The notes under the pieces: generated by a model
Database searches by the model: none
Told to the model about the DNA's origin: nothing
Seen by the model: the letters and a program-made list of their open reading frames with translations, nothing else
Program-made: the position numbers and the translations under genes
Source: Triatoma infestans
Lineage: Eukaryota; Arthropoda; Insecta; Hemiptera; Reduviidae
Assembly: GCA_011037195.1 (NCBI GenBank)
Contig: JAAEAF010002374.1
Span: 83,625 to 147,624 of the forward strand
Direction: 5' to 3'
DNA: 64,000 bases
Shown: positions 58,103 to 64,000 of the stretch, in pieces
How the letters are laid out: each line of letters starts with the position of its first letter
Position numbering within the stretch: position 1 is the stretch's first letter

Positions 58103-58127
58103 TGGTCTCACATGCCCTCCCGTTATC

Positions 58128-58225
58128 AGGACGGTTTAGGCGTTCTCCCATCATCATCAGGATTTTTTGTCAAAACAGTGTGATAACGTAGACTTGCACA
58201 GAGCAAATTTAGTTGATACACTGTA
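58128..58225 (-). repeat. Dispersed repeat with a decayed hammerhead-like motif, copy F
   Basis: On the - strand it repeats the block at 31690-31775 (TTTGCTCTGTGCAAGTCTAC...TTTTGACAAAAAATC), then CTGATGA and TAAACCGTC. The GAAAC strand has become TAAACC and the stem I arms no longer pair, so it is a dead copy. Confidence 0.55.
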
Positions 58226-59071
58226 AACTTTAAATTATATAATAATTACATAACTTTATATTATATAATAAATAACTAATAATAAAATAAATAAACTAAC
58301 TTTAAAATAAAATAAATAATACAAGTGAAAATTCAGTTTCGTAAATCTGAAATAAATGCATTAAAAAGAATAAAAAACAATGCCACCCCTCTTTTATCCT
58401 GTCTAGAAGTCCATTATGATAGTAACCCATTGCATAGATCAATATATTTTTATAATTTTGTTTGTATTGCAGCTCAAAAATTAACGGCCTATACTTTTTA
58501 GTTTAGATCAACGCCATCGTCCTGCTTTTTATTTACAACCTACTATCTCATGCCAATACTGTTAATTTTTTTTTTTTGAATATTTCATATTCCACAAACT
58601 TCCCGGGTAGTATATTTAGCATGCTGATAAAAAAAAAAAAAAATAATAATTATTTCTAATTAAATACCTTTTATGACTATTTTCAAAGTAACGTTGATAG
58701 ATCTCTGAAGTATTTTTTTTTTTAATTTTGCACGGTAAACTAAACTGACGTAATACTTACTAGGTCATTATTTTAGATTTCAAGCTTATTCTTTGTCATG
58801 ACATATAATAGGTCCAAATTCCAGTATTTTCTAAGATAATAAGAAAATATTATATGATACCATTTTAAAATGATTAAATGATGGAGTGAAGTAAAGGCTA
58901 AAATTCAGAAGCAAAAAAAAAAATTTTGCTCTTACATTCTCTGAGAAATATTTATGTTTGAAATCTCTTGAGTCAAATTTTCTAAATACTGGGTTCCATA
59001 AGCGGCAGATGATGGACTTACTAACTGTTGTTAAAAAAAATAATAATAAATTAAAAGTGTTAAACAAATGA
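58226..59071. other. AT-rich intergenic sequence
   Basis: Nothing recognised. Simple A/T runs. Confidence 0.4.
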
Positions 59072-59829
59072 TTATTCAATCCTTTTTTTTTTATTTTTGC
59101 TTAACACTTCTTTTTCTTCTCCTGAATCAACGTCTTCATTACCCTCGTCATTTGCTTCATCTTCATCAGCTTCCTCATCATCTTCTTCATACTCCTTTTC
59201 TCCATTTTCTTCTGTTTTTTTCTTGTTACCCTTTTTTCTTTCACTTTCTTTATTAACAGGTTTCTCAATTTTTTCCTCTTCATCATCATTATCATCATCA
59301 TCATCTTCTTCTTCTTCTTCTTTATTTACAGCTGATTCATTTTCTATATTTTTGTTTTCCTGTAACAAAATCCTGACAATATTAAGAAAACGAACTAATA
59401 ACTTATATTATATACTTAAATACATCTCCCTATAGACGGTGATAATTTGCTGCCTGAATCATTTGTATATAATAATACCTTTTTCTTAGAAGATCTTCTT
59501 TTCCTTTCAAATGGGAGGAAATCTTCATCAACTACTTCTAAATCGTCCAAATAAAATTTAGCTCCTTTAGGCGGTTCATCTAGAAGGTGTCCCTTATAAG
59601 CATGTTCCCCTAAATCTACGCAAGAAGGTTTGGAATCTGCGCTTGAAATGCATCCTCCAGTATAAGACTAAAAATTTTGTTTTCATAAATTAAAAAAGTT
59701 TTTGTTTTTTAAATTAAGAAACATATATATGTAACGTACTTTTTCATAATGAGTCCAGGGAGAAGTGGCTTCAGTAAATGCTGTGTAAATCATAATAAAA
59801 ATGAAAGCTCTGGCCCATTTTGCTAGCAT
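59072..59829 (-). CDS. Predicted secreted, very acidic Lys/Glu-rich protein
   Basis: Three - strand exons: 59829-59740, 59667-59479, 59359-59072. All are phase 0 with GT-AG sites (AAA|GTACGT, TTTTAG; AAG|GTATTA, GTTACAG). The product is 188 residues. It starts with a convincing signal peptide (Lys/Arg near the start, hydrophobic 'AFIFIMIYTAF', small residues at 'TEAT'), so it should enter the secretory pathway. A conserved-looking middle with two Cys ('GGCISS', 'KPSCVDLGEHAYKGH') and an 'FYLDDLEVVDEDFLPFERKRR' stretch follows. The last exon is a long Asp/Glu tract, then mixed Lys/Glu to the stop. ERKRR resembles a basic cleavage site. I do not recognise the family. An acidic secreted or ER-resident protein is possible, but no KDEL-type end is present. 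Confidence 0.7.
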
Positions 59830-61930
59830 ATTTTGTTCTTGAAAATGAATCTTTTTGTAATTTTCGATCTGCAAAGCAATTATAGCTTTATGTTTAGGAT
59901 TGAAATATATTTACTTGAGTTGCCCCTCATAAAATTGTAGTATACAATGTGTTATGTAGCTAATTGGCTTATTCACGTACAAAATCACTTGACCAGTACT
60001 AATAATTATTTGCCAAACCATATTTATTGAGTAATTATCCAGATTGTATGATTTTAACACTTTAGGGAGAGAGAGAGAGAGAGTGAGAGAGTCTAGTTAA
60101 TAGTTAATCTTACCATTATTAGATTTCTAAAAGTGATGCTATGAAAGTTGCCAAATTAAAATTTTTCACATAGTGCGAAAAACTAAGTCTATCCATGAAG
60201 ATTTTGAATTAAATAGAGACAATTACTTACAATGGTTGATTACCAAATCATTGAAACTTCCTTCCTTTAAAAAGTATACTGAAATATTGTTAACATGTTA
60301 AGAAGTTATTTATGTTAATAAGCGAAAATTAATGATCATCTTTAACTAAATATAATTACATATGTTTTTGTATATAAATATTTCGCTTTGTCCTTAGTGT
60401 TCATCTTCCAAATTATTCACTTTCAGAATGTTGAAATTGAGATTGCCATTTCAATTATAAAATGTTAAAGAGAGTCTGGTTAAGTTTTGATAAATTGTTA
60501 CATTAAAAATACAATAGCTTGTAATAAAACTTTATATCTTCACACAGCAATTGACAATTACTATATACCAAAATTAGCCCATATCAGATATTCTTATTTG
60601 TTAAAATCAATTTTGCGTTTTCCCCTCCCAGAAAATATTTTGTTTCTTGTGCAATTTTCGGTAGCTGTCAAATCCCATCAAATTGTGGTCATAGAGAACT
60701 GGGTATATACAGTAAGTGTGATAGATGGTCTATACTTGTACAAAAATGTTATCAACTGTTGAATTTCTTCCTTCATAATGTTAAATCATTAAGATCATTG
60801 CATGGAATCTTTTTTTACTTAAATCTTATGCTTTTTTTTGCAACTGTTGCCTTGAGACCTACATCGGGGTAAGGTTGAATAGAATTTTTAATAGACTTTT
60901 GTAAAAAACATTAGAACGGTAGTACTCATCAAGTTTTTATTGTCTGCCCTTTGTGAGAAAATATAAAATCATATAAATATATAATCATTATTAATCTTCT
61001 CTTATAATTATTAAGTGTTTATCTTTTCTTATTTTGTTACACTAACTGTATAGGTACTGTAGCAATAACGGAAAAGTTTAAATTGGTAACAATATGTTAG
61101 TTCTTCGATCTTTATTGAAGCAAAGGTAAATTATATCTGTAGATGGAATCCTATCCTATGCGCAATCTGGATAGGTTCTGGGATTTTATCCGTTGTAGCA
61201 TGCATATTTTTTATCCTAATCTTACTCTTACGATAGATGAAAATCCGAAACTAAACATGAAAAATATAAATATCAGGATGGATAAAACACCAGATAAATT
61301 ATATCATTCATCAGAATAAATAATAGGTTATTCTAATAGAAATTCAATTTGTTATTGGAGTATAATTACGTTAACTGGCAATAGTTTGAATTTGATTACA
61401 AGTATTATTTGGAAATTTTAAATAGTAAATCACGTTTAAAGATTTGCAGTTAATTTATAATTTTGCTTTTTGGTTGTTAAAACTGAAACATGGATTGCTG
61501 TAAAATACTATTGTTTACTAACATGTAATTTTGAAGCAGAATAAAATTGTGAAATAAATGATATTTTAAAAGGAAAATATTTTTCATTTTAGGCAAATAT
61601 CTATATAAATGTATATAACTAAAAGCAATCCAATATCTTTTTAAGCTGGTTGTTTACTTTGTTAACTGTATCGCAGTTAACACCATTGTTAATGCATGTA
61701 ACGAACTAAATTTCTAGTTAAAATACCCCATTATTTATTCAGACGAACAGTATAATATATCTTTACTTCTTCCATTATAATATTTTTTGAGTTGGTTGTT
61801 ACATGGTAAACAAATTTTTAGCTGTGGCAACATTCCAATAATTTTTATTACTTTAATAATTATTCATTTAGTATTGTATAGGATTAATTTATTTTGGAAA
61901 TAAACATTTGCATAAATTGAAAATACAGTT
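59830..61930. other. Intergenic sequence
   Basis: AT-rich. A (GA)n run is at 60066-60092. No supportable exon or repeat family. It probably contains the promoter of the gene at 59829. Confidence 0.4.
60066..60092. repeat. (GA)n microsatellite
   Basis: A short GA run with one GTGA interruption, about 240 bp upstream of the secreted-protein start codon. Confidence 0.85.
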
Positions 61931-61936
61931 TTTATT
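61931..61936 (-). terminator. Poly(A) signal of the 62 kb gene
   Basis: AATAAA on the - strand (TTTATT on +), about 62 nt beyond the stop at 61998. Confidence 0.5.
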
Positions 61937-61997
61937 TGACAGAAGGTAAAAAAAAAAAAGTATTTTAAATTAATTCTAAAAAAATATTTGTTTCAAC

Positions 61998-62440
61998 TTA
62001 TAGCTCTTCTTTCAGTCTTGTATCCTTTTCTTCCTTACTGCTTTCAGTTTTCTTTTTATCCTTTTCTATGTCAATCTTAACTTTCCCCTCTTTATTTTCC
62101 TTCTTACTGTTTGGTTTATCACTTTTAACTGTTTTTCCCTCTACTTTCTTATCCTTTTTTGCTTTTGTATCTTCATTTTTTTCCTTCTTTGTTGATGGAC
62201 TCTTCTTTTCAGTTAGATTCAGTTCTTCATTTGCCTCACCTTCTGCTTCTTCTTTAATATCTTTCTTATCAGCAGGTCCAACTATTTCTAATCTGTCACC
62301 ATCGTCGATGTCAGTTTCTGCGAATTCACTTATAAATCTTCCAAACAGTGGTTGCATTGCCTGTACTAAAGCTGCCTGTACTTCTTCTAATTCTTCCTTA
62401 GTCATTTGTTCCTTAGGGAACTGTGTGGGATCTAATATAC
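61998..62440 (-). CDS. Terminal exon of an unidentified gene with a Lys/Glu-rich tail
   Basis: The exon begins after a TTCTTTAG acceptor at 62441-62442, in phase 1, and runs to a stop at 61998-62000, about 147 residues. The start ('ILDPTQFPKEQMTKEELEEV' and 'AALVQAMQPLFGRFISEF') looks like a short ordered helical segment. After it comes a low-complexity tail dominated by Lys, Glu, Asp and Ser, probably disordered. The internal ATG at 62405 is not likely to be the start, because coding continues upstream to the splice site. Earlier exons must lie beyond 62440, and I could not find them before the window edge. Family not recognised. Confidence 0.6.
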
Positions 62441-62785
62441 CTAAAGAAAATACAATGGAAATTTTGCATTAAATAACTATAATTTCAATTTTTTTTTCTT
62501 TTAATTTATGATTTATATCATTTAAGTAAGTATAATAATTTGAATTTATTTTATAAAATGAGTAATGAGGCTAATTGATTAATCAGATTCGAAATAAATA
62601 AAGGAAAGATGTTGATAACATTAAAATGAAATAAAACCATATTCATTCTAAGTAATCTATTAAAACATTGCTTTCTTTCGATCTCTAGGAGTTTTGGTTC
62701 ATTTTTATTTTTTTTAGATAAATTTGTAGTGAGTTTACTTTGTAAATGGTTAGTCTATTTTATTTTATTAAAGTAAACAATACAT
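62441..62785. other. Probable intron sequence of the 62 kb gene
   Basis: AT-rich, no exon seen. Its end carries GTAAACAATACAT (62773-62785), the left copy of a 13-bp direct repeat. Confidence 0.4.
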
Positions 62786-62904
62786 CCAATTGTAGAAGTT
62801 GTTGGCCGTTAGAAATGATCTGATGTATCTCTTAGTTGGCTGATCGGCCGGGGGTATCATAAGAAAAACACTAAAAAATTTTTTTAAAGTGTTTTTTATT
62901 AATG

Positions 62905-62945
62905 GCCCGACGTTTCGACAAACATTGTTTGCAATCTTTCACTGG
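62905..62945 (-). ncRNA. Hammerhead-like motif, copy E (core broken)
   Basis: On the - strand the 3' half (stem II GCAAACAATGTTTGT, GAAAC, GTC, GGGC) is identical to copy B. The 5' side reads CCAGTGAAAGATT in place of GCCC-CTGAAGA, so stem I and the first core strand are missing. Confidence 0.3.
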
Positions 62946-63143
62946 TAGTACACTCATAGACCACAGTCATAATTGAACATGTAATAGAGCACACAAATTC
63001 TGTATTTACAAGGTCTGTAATAGTTCCATAATTTTTCTATATTTACCTGTGTAATTTGTTTTTAGTTTTCCATTACCATTTTTGTTTTTGTTTGTTCTGT
63101 TAATGCTAGCTAGATTCTTATGTATATTTTTTCTTTATAGATA

Positions 63144-63184
63144 GCCCCTGAAGAAGACAAACAATGTTTGTCGAAACGTCGGGC
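63144..63184 (+). ncRNA. Hammerhead-like motif, copy B
   Basis: Order: GCCC (63144-47), CTGAAGA (63148-54), A, GACAAAC-AAT-GTTTGTC (a perfect 7-bp stem II, 63156-72), GAAAC (63173-77), GTC (63178-80), GGGC (63181-84). GCCC and GGGC form stem I. Position 7 of the hammerhead core tolerates any base, so CTGAAGA is acceptable. One extra A precedes stem II and stem III is the bare AC/GT step. AATAAA follows at 63189. This is the best-paired copy. Confidence 0.45.
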
Positions 63185-63282
63185 CATTAATAAAAAACAC
63201 TTTAAAAAAATTTTTTAGTGTTTTTCTTATGATACCCCCGGTCGATCAGCCAACTAAGAGATACATCAGGTAAACAATACAT

Positions 63283-64000
63283 TTATTATATAAAATGACG
63301 TGATCGCTACAATCACTTGCATTCCTAAAGTCCTTCTACTTTCATATCTTTGATTGATATAACTATATTTGTTGTAAAAGTATATTAGTTATTTGCACTC
63401 TTAGAATCTTCCTATCTTAAAGCTTCTTACAAAGAATCCACAGTTAATGTGGTTTATAGACTATTACAGAATTGGCTATTTAACTTAGTTACTATTTAAC
63501 TCAGTTATTCGATGTTTAGAACATTACTTAATTCAGAAAGAAATTTTGAAACTTATTTAAGTTTATATTGGAACAACCTATTTAAGAATAAACTGCTTAA
63601 TAATCTGAGTTTTTCCACTTTAAATGTTCGCTTATTGACAAAATAGTTGGAGAGAAGAATTTGAGGACAGTTTGATAGTGAAGGATCTGACATTGCTAGC
63701 AATTGACGGTGGAAGCAATATAAATGAAGCAGACAAACAAAAAATTCAGATTTTTGCCACCCACTTAACTAACCATGGGTGTAATCAAGAGGGCTTGCGG
63801 GGGCCGTTGCCCTCCTCCCAGAGCTAGTAAATTATAATAAAATATTTAAATATATAATAATAATGAAAAATAAAAATATTTAACGAAAAGTAGAAATGAT
63901 ACTTCATCAGAAATCCGAGTACCATGTAGAAGTAATACAAATTTTGAGGTAAGAGTTCTAATATTTCTATGTAATACTTGCTTTCATAACTTAACACTCA
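63283..64000. other. AT-rich sequence to the window edge
   Basis: No exon I can support. 63776-63830 has a GC-richer line ('GGGCTTGCGGGGGCCGTTGCCC') that looks like part of some repeat but has no second copy here. Confidence 0.35.

Larger units (their letters stand above)
62786..63269. mobile_element. Foldback element with 112-bp inverted arms and hammerhead-like motifs
   Basis: Arms 62820-62931 and 63158-63269 are reverse complements with one mismatch (GATCGGCC versus GATCGACC), separated by 226 bp. The whole unit is flanked by a perfect 13-bp duplication, GTAAACAATACAT, at 62773-62785 and 63270-63282. That length fits target-primed insertion, as for a retroelement, better than a classic DNA transposon. 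Each arm ends inward in the GTC/GAAAC/stem II half of the motif. There is no coding capacity. Confidence 0.75.

Noticed and set aside
59097..59435. Ser-rich open frame on the + strand
   Set aside because: Exact antisense of the Asp/Glu-rich last exon of the - strand secreted-protein gene; serine codons arise from TCN/TCT complements of GAN/AGA.
62068..62472. Ser/Phe-rich open frame on the + strand
   Set aside because: Antisense shadow of the Lys/Glu-rich terminal exon at 61998-62440.
1..64000. CRISPR arrays, bacterial operons, ribosome binding sites
   Set aside because: Introns, poly(A) signals and eukaryotic gene families show this is nuclear animal DNA; no regularly spaced repeats were seen.

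Overview
This is an AT-rich animal nuclear genome window. Real genes are split by GT-AG introns, and much of the rest is decayed transposon sequence. The gene content (a compact PUR-alpha orthologue in several small exons and a BRCA2 orthologue with a full DNA-binding domain) together with the mix of gypsy-like, Jockey-like, hAT, pogo and SINE relics fits an arthropod, most likely an insect. I cannot name the species.

Layout. 1-25.7 kb is almost entirely mobile DNA. A dispersed, apparently non-coding element of about 1 kb (called DR here) recurs throughout. It carries a GTGTGA/TCACAC hairpin at one end and a second imperfect palindrome at the other. DR copies have been interrupted by an LTR retrotransposon (1912-4448), an hAT relic (13742-14294) and a pogo/Tigger-like relic (21931-22955). 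Jockey-like and other LINE relics lie between them. 25.9-34.9 kb holds PUR-alpha on the + strand: a GC-richer first exon, a 4.3 kb first intron, and five further exons. It is followed by about 3 kb of very A/T-rich sequence that may be its long 3' UTR. 38-44.9 kb shows no gene I can support. 44.9-46.3 kb has an unidentified helical protein on the - strand, facing away from BRCA2. BRCA2 occupies 47.7-56.4 kb on the + strand in 13 exons and could be traced to its stop codon with all intron phases matching. 59.1-59.8 kb and 62.0-62.4 kb hold two - strand genes with Lys/Glu-rich tails: one a complete, predicted secreted protein, the other only a terminal exon.

The least expected signal is a small RNA-like motif found at four separate places (31735, 63144, and on the - strand 25709 and 41741), with decayed versions at 58128 and 62905. 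Each intact copy has the order stem I, CTGANGA, stem II, GAAAC, NTH, stem I'. The stem I pairs differ between loci (CATC/GATG, GCCC/GGGC, GCTC/GAGC, ACC/GGT) and are complementary each time. This is the architecture of a small hammerhead ribozyme with a nearly absent stem III, a type known from Penelope-like retroelements. One copy lies in a near-perfect 112-bp inverted repeat flanked by a 13-bp target duplication (62773-63282).

PUR-alpha (single-stranded nucleic acid binding) and BRCA2 (RAD51 loading in homologous recombination) are both nucleic-acid housekeeping genes, but nothing in the sequence suggests they act together; they are simply neighbours.
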